Notes: a model not told the origin generated them from the letters alone. 64,000 nucleotides of DNA from Streptomyces canus (GCF_030815415.1 NZ_JAUSWW010000001.1:1612001-1676000), one strand, 5' to 3'; numbered from the stretch's first letter, positions 54,043 to 63,128 are shown. Numbers and translations are program-made.

Positions 54043-56178
54043 TCAGCCCGTCGCGTCCACCAGCGCCAGCTCGTGCAGCCGCTCCGGCGGCCCCGGCCGG
54101 GCGTAGTACCAGCCCTGGGCCGTGTCGCAGCCCAGTATCCGCAGCTGCTCGGCCTGGGCGCCCGTCTCCACGCCCTCGACCGTGACCGCGAGGTCGAGGC
54201 TGTGGGCGAGGGAGACGATCCCCTCGACGATCTTGAGGTCGACGGGGTCCGCCGGGAACTGCTGCATGCTCTGGGTGAAGGAGCGGTCCAGTTTGAGGAC
54301 GCTCACCGGGAGGCGGCGCAGGTTGGCGAGGTTGGAGTAGCCGGTGCCGAAGTCGTCCAGGGCGATGTCGACGCCCATCTCGGCCAGCCGGCGCAGCGGC
54401 TTCAGCAGGTCGTCGTCGGCGCCGATCAGCGCCGACTCCGTGACCTCCAGGCACAGCGCGTCCGGCTCCACACCCGCGCGCTCCAGGATGTCCACCGTGT
54501 CCTGCACCAGACCGGGGTGGGTGAGCTGGCACGGCGACAGATTGACGTTGATGCGGAGCGGACCGGCTTCCTCGTGGCGCTCTCGCCAAGCGCGGGCCTG
54601 GCGGACCGACTGCTCCAGGACCCAGCGGCCCAACGGGACGATCAGGCCGGTGTGTTCGGCGAGCGGGATGAAGCGGTCCGGGCCCAGGACGCCGTGCTGC
54701 GGATGCAGCCAGCGCACCAACGCCTCCGCGCCGCGCACGCTGCCGTCGCCGAGGTGCACCAGCGGCTGGTACTCGATGAAGAACTCGCCGCGCTCCAGGG
54801 CCGTCGGCAGAGCCGTGGTCAGACCGTGGCGGGTGATCGCGCGGGCGTCCGCCTCCGCGTCGGCGAGCTCGAAGCGGTTGCCGCCCGACGCCTTGGCCCG
54901 GTACATCGTGATGTCCGCGCTGCGCAGCACCTCCGCCGCGCTGCGCTCCCCCGCCGGGCCCTCGACGATGCCGATGCTGCCGCGCACCGTCAGTTCACGG
55001 CCGTCGACGCTGATCGGGGCGAGCAGCGCGTTCATGATCCGCGAGGCCAGCTCGTCGACCTCGCGCTCGGTGTCGGTCCCCGTCGTCAGCGCGACGAACT
55101 CGTCACCGCCCAGACGGGCGACCATCTCGCCGGGCGCGGTCGTGCAGGACTGCAGCCGGTCGGCGACCTCGACGAGCAGCCGGTCGCCGGCCGCGTGGCC
55201 GAGGCTGTCGTTGATGGTCTTGAAGCCGTCCAGATCGAGGTAGCACAGGCCGAAGCGCTGGCCCGGGCCGGCGCCCAGCGCCTTCTCCAGCCGTTCGAAG
55301 AAGAACGTGCGGTTCGGCAGGCCCGTGAGCGCGTCGTGCGTGGCCTCGTAACGCAGCCGGAGGTTGAGCAGCCTGCGCTCGGTGGTGTCCTCCATCAGCG
55401 CGAGCTGGTACTGCGGGTTGCCGTCCGCGTCGCGGAGCAGGGAGACGGTCAGGTTGGTCCACAGGACCGTTCCGTCAGGGCGGGAGAACGCCTTTTCCAG
55501 GTGGTAGTGCTCGCGCTCGCCGCGGACGAGTTCGTCGTAGAGGGTCCACGTCTGGGGCGCGTCCTCGGGGTGCGTCCACTCCATGACGTTACGGCCGCGC
55601 ATCATCTGCTCGTTGAGGCCGAACATGCGCAGCAGCGCCTCGTTGACCTGGAGGATGTTGCCGTCCAGGTCGGCCATGCCGATCCCTATGGCGGCGCCCT
55701 CGAAGACCGCGCGGAAGCGGGCCTCGCTCGCGTGCAGCGCCTGCGCCACCACGCCCTGCGCCGTCAGCGCGGCCGCCGAGATGGCCTCCTGCTCGGCCAG
55801 GGTCCGCTCGCGCAGCGCCGAGGCGAACCCGGCGGCCATGGCGTGCTGGAGCCGCGAGGCGCGTACCCGCAGGTCCTCCTGGTCGCCGTCGCCGCCGCAG
55901 TAGAGCACGAGGTAGGCGTCGACGCAGTCCAGTGTCCGGCTGAGCGCCTCCGGGTCGGTGCAGTGCACCGTGACGAGGGCGGCGCCCAGCGCGCGGCCCT
56001 CGTCCGCGTCGAAGGTCCTCACTCGCAGCGCCTCGCTCAACCGGCGGGCCAGCGGCAGGAGTTGTTCCTCGAACTCGGGCCGGGTCGAGGGCATCGTGGT
56101 CACCGGGAAGACGGCCCGGCTCCAGATCGTCGCGAACCGGCGCAGTCTGCCCTCCGGCCCGTCCGGCTCGGCGATCAC
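54043..56178 (-). CDS. rmdA: PAS-GGDEF-EAL protein, RmdA-like cyclic-di-GMP enzyme
   Basis: A 711-residue cytoplasmic protein. An N-terminal helical region is followed by a PAS domain (about residues 150-275), a GGDEF domain with intact LGGDEFVAL, and an EAL domain with intact GAEALVRW and ALDDFGTGYSN. The five residues before GGDEF are preceded by APGE, not RxxD, so the inhibitory site is missing. It can probably both make and break cyclic-di-GMP. RmdA of S. coelicolor (from memory SCO0928) has this layout and place and affects development. Its start overlaps the DUF574 gene end by four bases, so the two are coupled. Confidence 0.85.
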   Translation of the reverse strand: MIAEPDGPEGRLRRFATIWSRAVFPVTTMPSTRPEFEEQLLPLARRLSEALRVRTFDADEGRALGAALVTVHCTDPEALSRTLDCVDAYLVLYCGGDGDQEDLRVRASRLQHAMAAGFASALRERTLAEQEAISAAALTAQGVVAQALHASEARFRAVFEGAAIGIGMADLDGNILQVNEALLRMFGLNEQMMRGRNVMEWTHPEDAPQTWTLYDELVRGEREHYHLEKAFSRPDGTVLWTNLTVSLLRDADGNPQYQLALMEDTTERRLLNLRLRYEATHDALTGLPNRTFFFERLEKALGAGPGQRFGLCYLDLDGFKTINDSLGHAAGDRLLVEVADRLQSCTTAPGEMVARLGGDEFVALTTGTDTEREVDELASRIMNALLAPISVDGRELTVRGSIGIVEGPAGERSAAEVLRSADITMYRAKASGGNRFELADAEADARAITRHGLTTALPTALERGEFFIEYQPLVHLGDGSVRGAEALVRWLHPQHGVLGPDRFIPLAEHTGLIVPLGRWVLEQSVRQARAWRERHEEAGPLRINVNLSPCQLTHPGLVQDTVDILERAGVEPDALCLEVTESALIGADDDLLKPLRRLAEMGVDIALDDFGTGYSNLANLRRLPVSVLKLDRSFTQSMQQFPADPVDLKIVEGIVSLAHSLDLAVTVEGVETGAQAEQLRILGCDTAQGWYYARPGPPERLHELALVDATG

Positions 56179-56996
56179 GCGGTACGCCCCACGCCGGCGA
56201 ACCCGGAGAAAGCCCAGGGATCCTCGTCGTCGGGGTCCCAGGTCTCCGACTCCGGCCGCCAGTGCGGCATCGGCACCAGTCCCGGTTCCACCATGTCGTA
56301 CCCCTCGAAGAACCGCGCGATGTCGTTGCGCGAGCGCATGATCAGCGGGTTGCGGATGTCCTTGTACACGTCGACCGCGCCGGTGGCCCGCTCGGCCGGC
56401 AGCGGGATTCCCTCGTAGGAGGCGTGTGTGAGCACCAGCAGACTGCCGGGCGCGAGCGCGTCACGCAGCTCGGCCACCGCATCGTACGGGTCGTCCTCGT
56501 CTTCCACGAAGTGCAGTATGGCAACGAGAAGCAGGGCCACCGGACGGTTCAGGTCGATCAGTTGCTGTACTTCGGCGCTCGCGAGGATCTCCTGGGGCTT
56601 GCGGAGGTCCGCGGCGACGACGCCCACGTCCGCGTTGTCCCGCAGGACGGCCTCGCTGTGGGCGACCGCCACCGGGTCGTGGTCGACGTAGACGACCCGG
56701 GCGCCGGGGCTGGCGGACTGGGCCACCTCGTGGACGTTGCCGAAGGTCGGGATGCCCGAACCGATGTCCAGGAACTGGGTGATGCCCTGGTTCGCCGCGA
56801 AGCGCACCGCGCGGCGCATGAACGCCCGGTTCGCCTGCATGATCTTGGGGAGTCCCGGCATGAACTCCATCGCCTTGCGGGCCGCCTCGCGGTCGACCTC
56901 GAAGTTGTGCGAACCGCCCAGGTAAAAGTCGTAGATCCGCGAAACGCTAGGCACCGAGATGTCGATGCTCCGTGGGGCCCAGGCGGGACGCTCCAT
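56175..56996 (-). CDS. DUF574-type SAM-dependent methyltransferase
   Basis: A 273-residue protein. SVSRIYDFYLGGSHNFEVDREA is the family's N-terminal signature; FLDIGSGIPTFGNVHEVAQ is the SAM motif; VVYVDHDPVAVAHSEAVL binds the cosubstrate; LLLVAILHFVEDEDDPYDAV follows. The family is expanded in Streptomyces and has no agreed substrate. ATG 56996 begins the two-gene unit with rmdA. Upstream, between 56996 and the lipoprotein gene, lies that gene's terminator. Confidence 0.87.
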   Translation of the reverse strand: MERPAWAPRSIDISVPSVSRIYDFYLGGSHNFEVDREAARKAMEFMPGLPKIMQANRAFMRRAVRFAANQGITQFLDIGSGIPTFGNVHEVAQSASPGARVVYVDHDPVAVAHSEAVLRDNADVGVVAADLRKPQEILASAEVQQLIDLNRPVALLLVAILHFVEDEDDPYDAVAELRDALAPGSLLVLTHASYEGIPLPAERATGAVDVYKDIRNPLIMRSRNDIARFFEGYDMVEPGLVPMPHWRPESETWDPDDEDPWAFSGFAGVGRTA

Positions 56997-57155
56997 CTAT
57001 CTCTCCAAGGCGTAGGCGATCCGGTGTTCGAGCTGAGGCTACTGATCGCCTGCCAAAGGAGCGACCCGAACCGGAAATTGACCGTCCGTTCCCGGTCACT
57101 GCCTGCGGCACGTGCCTGGTTGAGCATGCCCAAGTCCCGCTGAAACAAGGCAAAA

Positions 57156-57194
57156 CGGCCCGCCCCCTGCGTGCGGTGCGCAGGGGGCGGGCCG
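57156..57194 (-). terminator. strong rho-independent terminator of the lipoprotein gene
   Basis: A perfect 16-base stem (CGGCCCGCCCCCTGCG and its complement, 57156-57171 and 57179-57194) with a seven-base loop is followed on the minus strand by TTTTG, a short U-tract. It lies 36 bases after the lipoprotein stop. Confidence 0.85.
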
Positions 57195-57230
57195 GTGGAC
57201 AGCGCGCGGTGCGTGCTGTCCGGAGATGAC

Positions 57231-58226
57231 CTACTTCTTGATCGGCTTGCCGTCGGGTGCCACGGCGTACCAGGTGCCGCCGACGCCCTGACCGTTGGTG
57301 TCGCCGGGCTTCTTGTCACCGGCGAAGGTGTAGATCGGCACGCAGTCGATGGTCTGCTGCTTCAGTCCGTCGGGCCGGTCGAAGACCACGTAGCCCTGCC
57401 CCGTGGGACCGGACCCCTTCAGATCGATGCCCTTGGTGTCCTCGGCGTCGACCGGTGCGATGACCGGCCACTTCTCCAGGCACGCGCCGGTGCACGCCGT
57501 CTTCATCGGCCAGGGCGAGTCCTTCAGGAAGCGGTAGACCGTGTGGCCGTTCTTGTCGATGACGATCTCGCCGAGCTCCGGGTCGTTGCGCGTGGACAGC
57601 CCGGGCAGGTCGGCCGCCTCGGCGCCGCCCCCGCCTCCGCCTCCGCCACCGGCCTTCTTGCCGTCGGCGGCCAGCGCGTACCACTTGCCGCCCACACCCT
57701 GGCCGTTGACGTCGCCTGCGTTGACGTCCTTCACATAGCGGTAGGCCGGCCAGCCGCCGATCGTCAGCTGCTTGCTGCCGTCGGAGCGGGTGACCTCGCC
57801 GAGCAGCGACTTGTCGATGCCGTCGCCGGCCGTGGCGTCGTCCGCGGGCACGGGCGGCCAGGTCTTCGCGCAGTCGCCGTCACAGCTGGACTTCGGCGGC
57901 TCGGCGGTGTCCGTGTCGAAGCGGTAGAGAGTCAGCCCGCCGCTGTCCGTCAGCACCTTGCCGAGCTCGGGATTGGTGACGACGGCCAGCTTGCCCGCGG
58001 AAGCGGCCGGGGCCGCCGCGGAAGCGGAAGCCGAGGGAGTCGTGCTCCCGTTGCCCAGGCCGGACCCGATGCCGGTACCCGCACTGCCGTAACCGCCGGC
58101 CGCGGCCGTCGCGCCGACGTTCTGGCTGCTAGCGGACGGGGCTGCTTCCTGGCCGCACGCCGTCGTCAGCGCCAGCACCGCCGCAGCGCTCGCCACGAGC
58201 GATGCACTCCGCCAGGAGGTCTTCAT
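57231..58226 (-). CDS. secreted-repeat lipoprotein (SCO0930-like)
   Basis: A 331-residue lipoprotein. The signal ends in LTTAC with Cys24 as lipid site. Two tandem secreted-repeat (Lipoprotein_15) domains follow: each ends in NGQGVGG.WYA, and each contains paired Cys (SSCDGDCAKTWPPV; TACTGACLEKWPVI) plus Y.F and Y.YVKD/IYTFAGD motifs. They are joined by a linker with ten glycines near residue 205. ATG 58226 is chosen for GGGGAG six bases upstream. The repeat family has been suggested to bind metal or heme or act in redox, but no function is established. Confidence 0.87.
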   Translation of the reverse strand: MKTSWRSASLVASAAAVLALTTACGQEAAPSASSQNVGATAAAGGYGSAGTGIGSGLGNGSTTPSASASAAAPAASAGKLAVVTNPELGKVLTDSGGLTLYRFDTDTAEPPKSSCDGDCAKTWPPVPADDATAGDGIDKSLLGEVTRSDGSKQLTIGGWPAYRYVKDVNAGDVNGQGVGGKWYALAADGKKAGGGGGGGGGAEAADLPGLSTRNDPELGEIVIDKNGHTVYRFLKDSPWPMKTACTGACLEKWPVIAPVDAEDTKGIDLKGSGPTGQGYVVFDRPDGLKQQTIDCVPIYTFAGDKKPGDTNGQGVGGTWYAVAPDGKPIKK

Positions 58227-58416
58227 CGTCAACTCCCCAAATTTGTACGGGTGTTGCAGCGCCCGTTTGCGCCGCCGCACGGCCATGAGTACGGACGGAA
58301 GTGGCTGTTGTGTTCAGCAGAGGCACATTTTTCTTTTGGGAGCCTGTGACACGGGCCGCTCACTCGTTCGGGGCAATCCATCGGTACCCGGGAGCGGTGC
58401 GGAGCGTTCGGGGTTC

Positions 58417-59031
58417 ATGATCTCCGTCGTGCAGCGACCCGAATCGACTCAATACGCCCCGACCATACGGGTGTTGTTGCTCTTGACCCTGACATGGCTG
58501 GCCGTCGGCGTACCGGCGAACACGGCGGCCGCCGACGCCTGCGCGTCCGCCTCGACCGGGCCGGACGGAATCAAGGCGGTGGCGGTCGCCGGAAGCCTCA
58601 CCTGGCCGACGCCCCCGTCGTGCCCGACGCCTTCGCCGAGCCCCACGCCCACCCCGGTCCCGACATGCCCACCCGAGCCGTCACCTACGCCACCCCCGCC
58701 CCCTCCCCCGAAGCCGAAGCCCACACCGACACCGACACCCACGCCGCCACCGCCACCGGAGCCGGCTCCTCCCGCCCCACGGCCGGCGGCACCCCGGCCA
58801 CAGCCGACCCCCACCCCTCCCCCCACCCCCACACCAAGTCCGACCCCGACCCCCACCCCCACACCGCCGGCCGAGCCGGCCCCGGCCCCCGCGGCGGCCC
58901 CCGTGCACTACCCGGTGTACAAAGCCCCGCCACCCCGGCAAGCCCCCCGCAGGGGCACGTCGCCGCTCACCTTCGTCCTGCTCATCACGGTGCCCGCGCT
59001 GGTCGCCGTCGCCGCGCTGCGTCCGCGCTGA
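58417..59031 (+). CDS. secreted proline-rich protein with C-terminal membrane anchor
   Basis: A 204-residue protein. Signal-like N-terminus (VLLLLTLTWLAVGVPANTAAA), then about 110 residues of Pro-Thr and Pro repeats (PTPTPTP, PPPPPPPKPKP), and a C-terminal hydrophobic segment (LTFVLLITVPALVAVAALRPR). No sortase motif. It should span the cell wall with its rigid Pro-rich region. ATG 58417 is the likely start; the frame is open further upstream, but into the divergent promoter region. The neighbouring DUF4239 gene starts 16 bases later. Confidence 0.65.
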   Translation: MISVVQRPESTQYAPTIRVLLLLTLTWLAVGVPANTAAADACASASTGPDGIKAVAVAGSLTWPTPPSCPTPSPSPTPTPVPTCPPEPSPTPPPPPPPKPKPTPTPTPTPPPPPEPAPPAPRPAAPRPQPTPTPPPTPTPSPTPTPTPTPPAEPAPAPAAAPVHYPVYKAPPPRQAPRRGTSPLTFVLLITVPALVAVAALRPR

Positions 59032-59047
59032 TCCCTGGAGGCATCCC

Positions 59048-59812
59048 TTGCCGGAATGGCTTGTTCTCACCCTCGCGATGCTGGCCGCCTGTGGCGTGGT
59101 GGTCGTCATCTCCGTCGTCCGCCACAAGGCGGCGGCCCAGGACGAGGACCCCAGCGAGACCCCGGATGTCATCGAGTACATGACGATGTGGATCGGCGTG
59201 GTGTACGCCATCGTCCTGGGCCTGGCCATCGCGGGCGTCTGGGAGGGGCGCAGCGCCGCCCAGGACCACGTCCAGGCGGAGGCCGTGGCCCTGCACGAGA
59301 TCTCGGAGCGTGTGCGGGTCTATCCGACCGACGCCCGTGACCGCATTCGCGACGATGTCAACGCCTATGTCGGACACGTGGTGAACACCGAGTGGAAGGC
59401 GATGGCCGACAACGGCGAGGCCACCCAGCGGGGCGCCGACCTTCTCGAGCGGATCCGCCACGACGTCACCGACTACGAGCCGAGGACGGACTTCCAGGCC
59501 CAGGCCTACCAGCCGCTCGTCGATCAGGTGGCCGCGGCCGACCAGGCGCGCACCGCCCGTATCAACTCGATGGGGGCGACGATGCCGGGCGTGGTGTGGT
59601 TCGGGCTGATCGGCGGGGCCGTCGTCACCATCGGCATGGTCCTGGCCCTGCAGATCCGGCGCACGGCGCGGGAGCTGATCCTCGCCGGGATCTTCTCCGC
59701 GCTGATCGCCTTCCTGCTCTTCCTGATCTGGGACTTCGACGCGCCCTACAGCCGGGGCATCACGGCGTCGGCGGAGCCGTTCCTGAACCTCTTCCCCGAC
59801 GCCAGGTCCTGA
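59048..59812 (+). CDS. DUF4239 (bestrophin-like) membrane protein
   Basis: A 254-residue protein with four predicted helices: about 4-24, 46-66, 183-203 and 210-230. YMTMWIGVVYAIVLGLAIAGVWE and the central helical loop (DHVQAEAVALHEISERVRVYP) match the DUF4239 family, which resembles bestrophin channels. TTG 59048 lies behind TGGAGG. The function is unknown; an ion channel is a family-based guess. It follows the Pro-rich gene closely, so they probably share one transcript. Confidence 0.78.
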   Translation: MPEWLVLTLAMLAACGVVVVISVVRHKAAAQDEDPSETPDVIEYMTMWIGVVYAIVLGLAIAGVWEGRSAAQDHVQAEAVALHEISERVRVYPTDARDRIRDDVNAYVGHVVNTEWKAMADNGEATQRGADLLERIRHDVTDYEPRTDFQAQAYQPLVDQVAAADQARTARINSMGATMPGVVWFGLIGGAVVTIGMVLALQIRRTARELILAGIFSALIAFLLFLIWDFDAPYSRGITASAEPFLNLFPDARS

Positions 59813-60012
59813 CGCGCTCTCACCCCGCCGGCCGCCCGGGGGACGGCCGCCACGCCGTCCGCGTCCCCCGTCCGGCCCACATTTGTGCCCCATTTGCCCG
59901 ACAGCGTTCGCGCACATGTGCGTACCTTCCTAGCGTTCCGATCATCGAGGTGCATTTCTGGCGCAAGCGGAAAAGGTCCGCTGCTGCTCCTCGGGGACCC
60001 GGAGGATTCACC

Positions 60013-60537
60013 ATGCGCGCGATACGCGTAGCTTCGGCCGCTCTGCTGGGCGTCAGTGCCCTCGCCCTCGCCGCACCGGCCGCCGTCGCCCAGAGCGACA
60101 ACATCACGCCGTTCGGCTTCAGCGTCCTGCCCTCGACCGTCGCGGCGGGCGGCCAGGTCACCCTGCAACTGGACCGGGACAAGGGCGGCTGTGTCGGGTC
60201 CGCGACGGTCAGCTCGGGGGTGTTCGACACGATCTCCATCCCGGGCCACCGCTCGTCCGCGACGGCGGTGGTCGACTGGGACGCCAAACCGGGCGCCACG
60301 TACAAGGTGACGTTCTCCTGCGACGGGGTCAGCGGTTCGACGCAGCTGACCATCGCCACCGGCCGCACGAACCCCGCGCCCTACCCGTACCCCGACCAGG
60401 GCGTGCACGCCGGTGAGGGCGGCACGATCGCCGGGTTCGACCTGAAGGAGATCGGACTCGGTGCCGCGCTCATCGCGGGCTCGGTCGGGGCGGCGTACCA
60501 CTTCTCGCGCCGCCGCACCGGCGAGGACGGCACCTGA
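60013..60537 (+). CDS. secreted protein with sorting-signal-like C-terminus (no LPXTG)
   Basis: A 174-residue exported protein. Signal peptide MRAIRVASAALLGVSALALAAPAAVA, an Ig-like beta domain (VLPSTVAAGGQVTLQLDRDKGGC... with one Cys pair), then a membrane helix (IGLGAALIAGSVGAAYHF) and SRRRTGEDGT. This is the helix-plus-basic-tail form of sortase substrates, yet no LPXTG or LAXTG motif is seen. GGAGGATTCACC precedes ATG 60013. It faces a similar protein across a strong terminator, and a class F sortase lies nearby. Confidence 0.72.
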   Translation: MRAIRVASAALLGVSALALAAPAAVAQSDNITPFGFSVLPSTVAAGGQVTLQLDRDKGGCVGSATVSSGVFDTISIPGHRSSATAVVDWDAKPGATYKVTFSCDGVSGSTQLTIATGRTNPAPYPYPDQGVHAGEGGTIAGFDLKEIGLGAALIAGSVGAAYHFSRRRTGEDGT

Positions 60538-60547
60538 CCGCTCCCCC

Positions 60548-60600
60548 GGACAGGCCGTCGCCCCGGAACCCTTCCCAGGGTCCGGGGCGACGGCCTGTCC
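60548..60600. terminator. long bidirectional hairpin between the two surface-protein genes
   Basis: GGACAGGCCGTCGCCCCGG pairs with its complement across a short loop (60573-60576), with one unpaired A, giving a stem of about 24 bases. It separates two converging genes. Confidence 0.85.
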
Positions 60601-60631
60601 ACGTGCGCGCGGCTGTCTCCGAAGGGGGAGA

Positions 60632-61144
60632 TCAGATGCGCTTCTCCGAGCGGCGGCGCATCCAGAACACCCCACCGCCGACGGCGGCCGCGGCCACGAG
60701 CCCGCCGCCGATGGCCATGTCGGTCGGGGTCGCCCCGTTGGAGCTGCTGCCGCCGAGGCCGCCGCGGACACCGCCGATGACGGTGAAGGCGTCGTCCCTG
60801 GTGAGCGGGTTCCGGCCACCGGTGCAGTTGACCGTGATGGAGTACAGGCCGGGGTGGGCGGTCGAGCTGACGGTGGCGGTGCCCCTGGCCGGGTTGCCGG
60901 GGGCCAGGGTCACCGGAGCGGTGAACGCCGGTGAGGTGGCGGTGCCGCCGTTGGCGCAGTTGTCGACGGTGATCGTCAACTGGCCGCCGCGGGCGATGAC
61001 GCTGGGCAGGGCGACGATGTTGCTCGGGCTGACGGCGCTGCCCGAACCGCCCGGCATCCCGTCGCGCGCTACGGCGGCGGGGGCGGCGAGTCCGAGGGCG
61101 GCGACCGCGGCGACAGAGGCCGCCAGGGCACGGGTGGTACGCAT
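60632..61144 (-). CDS. secreted protein with sorting-signal-like C-terminus (no LPXTG), second copy
   Basis: A 170-residue exported protein similar in plan to the one at 60013: signal peptide (ALAASVAAVAALGLAAPAAVA), Ig-like domain (VALPSVIARGGQLTITVDNCANGG), then AIGGGLVAAAAVGGGVFWMRRRSEKRI as helix and basic tail. GGAGGATCAC precedes ATG 61144. Both have a Cys pair in the beta domain. No LPXTG motif. It lies next to the sortase gene. It may be held in the membrane, or cut at an unusual motif near NGATPTD. Confidence 0.72.
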   Translation of the reverse strand: MRTTRALAASVAAVAALGLAAPAAVARDGMPGGSGSAVSPSNIVALPSVIARGGQLTITVDNCANGGTATSPAFTAPVTLAPGNPARGTATVSSTAHPGLYSITVNCTGGRNPLTRDDAFTVIGGVRGGLGGSSSNGATPTDMAIGGGLVAAAAVGGGVFWMRRRSEKRI

Positions 61145-61475
61145 GTGATCCTCCGCGGAAGGCGCCCCGGGAACGGTCCCCGGTGGATCGGCGAGAAAGC
61201 GCCTCCCAACACGACCCTCAGATGCCGTGCGCGCGGGCGCATTTCGGCGATGGTCCGTCCTGGTGAGAGGACACGCCGAGCGATCAGCGCACAATCGGAT
61301 ATTGCCGCAGGTCACGGACCGTCAGAAAATTCCTGCCGCCGTCAACTCGGATGGCGCACCGATGGCGACGGGGCCACCCGTTCGCCTCTGTCGCGTCGCC
61401 GGTTCCGCTCTCGGTACTTAGCGTTCTCGTATGCGCGAATGACGGGGCGACGGTCGCGTCGAGAGGGGAAGTCGA
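61145..61475. other. 331-base divergent intergenic region upstream of the sortase gene
   Basis: No gene seen. It holds the ribosome site GAGAGGGG (61461-61468) of the sortase and a TAGCGT -10-like box at 61419-61424 with no convincing -35. On the minus strand the ribosome site GGAGG of the surface-protein gene lies at the left end. Nothing else is recognisable. Confidence 0.7.
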
Positions 61476-62144
61476 ATGTCTGCGTCCGAGCTGGCCGAAC
61501 TGGCCGAGGAGGAGGAGCGGCGGAAGAAGCGCGCTCCTTGGGGCGTGATAGCGCTTGTTCTGCTGACCGGCCTCGCTCTCATTCGGAACGGTTCGGGAGA
61601 GTTCGATGTGGGCCCGCCGCAGCCGGCGACCGCCGCCGCGGCGGACAGCCGTGTTCCCGGCACCTTCGCCGGATCGGCGACACCGCAGCCGTTCTCCGAG
61701 CCCGACCGCATCAGGATTCCGGCGATCCAGGTCGACGCGCCGGTCATGCCCGTCGGCCTGGACGCCGACGGCTGGGTGGGCGCCCCGCCGCCGGAGGACC
61801 CGAATCTGGCCGGCTGGTTCACCGGCGCCGTCTCTCCCGGTGAGAAGGGCACCGCCATCCTCGTGGGCCATGTCGACAACAAACTGGGCCCCGCGGTGTT
61901 CTACGGCCTCGGGGCCCTGAAGAAGGGAAATCGGGTCGAGGTACAGCGCAAGGACGGAAAGACGGCCGTGTTCGAGATCTACGGCATCGAGGTGTTCGAG
62001 AAGAACAACTTCCCGGGCGACCGCGTCTACGGCTCCAAGGGCACACCGGAATTGCGCGTCATCACCTGCGGCGGAGGTTTCTCCAAGCAGAACGGTTACG
62101 CGGGGAATGTCGTCACCTTCGCCCGCCTGGTCGAGGTCCGCTGA
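61476..62144 (+). CDS. class F sortase
   Basis: A 222-residue cysteine transpeptidase. TM helix at about residues 22-37; the sortase barrel follows with catalytic His132 (VGHVDN), Cys198 (RVITCGG) and Arg217 (FARL). Class F sortases are the actinobacterial group without a settled substrate motif. ATG 61476 is behind GAGAGGGG. It lies beside two genes for secreted proteins with helix-and-basic-tail ends, which are its obvious candidate substrates. It is convergent with the deacetylase gene, 30 bases away. Confidence 0.88.
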   Translation: MSASELAELAEEEERRKKRAPWGVIALVLLTGLALIRNGSGEFDVGPPQPATAAAADSRVPGTFAGSATPQPFSEPDRIRIPAIQVDAPVMPVGLDADGWVGAPPPEDPNLAGWFTGAVSPGEKGTAILVGHVDNKLGPAVFYGLGALKKGNRVEVQRKDGKTAVFEIYGIEVFEKNNFPGDRVYGSKGTPELRVITCGGGFSKQNGYAGNVVTFARLVEVR

Positions 62145-62174
62145 GCGTCCCCGACCGGGCGGGCCCGTCCGGCG

Positions 62175-63023
62175 TTATGCGTAATGCCGTCTCGGGACGG
62201 TGATGTGATAGCCGGAGTCCAGGAGTTGCGGCAGATAGTCGCGCAGCGCCCGGACGCTCTGGGAGCGGTCGCCCCCGGCGTCGTGCGAGAGCACCACGAC
62301 GCCGGGGGCGGCGCCGTTCTCGACCCGGCCGACGATGGTGCGGGCCGCGGGGGCGGTCCAGTCGAGGGTGTCCACGGTCCAGGCGAGGGGTTCCATGCCG
62401 AGTTCCGCGCCGAGCTGGAAGGCGGCCCGGTTCCAGGCGCCGTAGGGCGCGCGGAACCACTGGGGGCGTTCGCCGTACGCCTCCTCGATGACGTCGCAGG
62501 TGCGTTCCATCTCGGAGCGGATGCGACCCCGGCTCAGCCGGGTGAGCAGGGGGTGGGACCAGGTGTGGTTCCCGACGGTGTGCCCCTCGTCGGACATGCG
62601 GGTCAGCAAATCCTTGTTGCCGACCGCCATCTCGCCGCACACGAAGAACATCGCGCGGACGTCGTACTCCGCCAGGGTGTCCAGGATGTCGGGGGTGTAG
62701 CGGGGGTCGGGCCCGTCGTCGAACGTCAGCACCATGGTGCGGCCGCGCCCGGACACCTTCAGCAGCGGCTCGTGGCGCACCAGGGTGCGGCGGGGGGCGG
62801 CGCGCGGTGGGCCGTAGCCGGTCAGGGGCTGGAGGCGGTAGGCGGACGGCTTGAGCGGGCGGCGCGCCGGGGGGGCCGCGGCGGGGAGGACGGGCCGCTT
62901 CGGGGTGTCGCCGGTGCCGGCCGCGAACAGTCCGGCCGTGCCCGCCGCGCCGACGGCGGCGGCGCCGGCAAGCAGGGCCCGGCGTCGCGAGAGCAGCCGT
63001 GTGAGGAACTGATCCTTCGTCAT
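62175..63023 (-). CDS. secreted polysaccharide deacetylase
   Basis: A 282-residue NodB-homology enzyme. SRRRALLAGAAAVGAAG is a Tat-like or Sec signal. The catalytic domain (about residues 95-270) has LTFDDGPDPR (general base and metal Asp), GNHTWSHP (metal His), RAPYGAWN and VVLSHDAGG. It should remove N-acetyl groups from peptidoglycan or another GlcNAc polymer at the cell surface. ATG 63023 has an open frame upstream but the signal starts here. It is close to the sortase, consistent with a wall function. Confidence 0.87.
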   Translation of the reverse strand: MTKDQFLTRLLSRRRALLAGAAAVGAAGTAGLFAAGTGDTPKRPVLPAAAPPARRPLKPSAYRLQPLTGYGPPRAAPRRTLVRHEPLLKVSGRGRTMVLTFDDGPDPRYTPDILDTLAEYDVRAMFFVCGEMAVGNKDLLTRMSDEGHTVGNHTWSHPLLTRLSRGRIRSEMERTCDVIEEAYGERPQWFRAPYGAWNRAAFQLGAELGMEPLAWTVDTLDWTAPAARTIVGRVENGAAPGVVVLSHDAGGDRSQSVRALRDYLPQLLDSGYHITVPRRHYA

Positions 63024-63128
63024 GACTCATCAGTCGCCCCAACCATGGCCGACGCACCAGGACTACACCGGTGCGGCGGCGGGAAAGCACCCGCCCGGCC
63101 TAGGCCGACAGGGCCTAGGACGGCTCCG

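Noticed and set aside
58640..58900. Repeated Pro-Thr triplets that look like a short tandem repeat or CRISPR-like array
   Set aside because: They are codon repeats for PTP within a coding frame. Units are irregular and there are no spacers.
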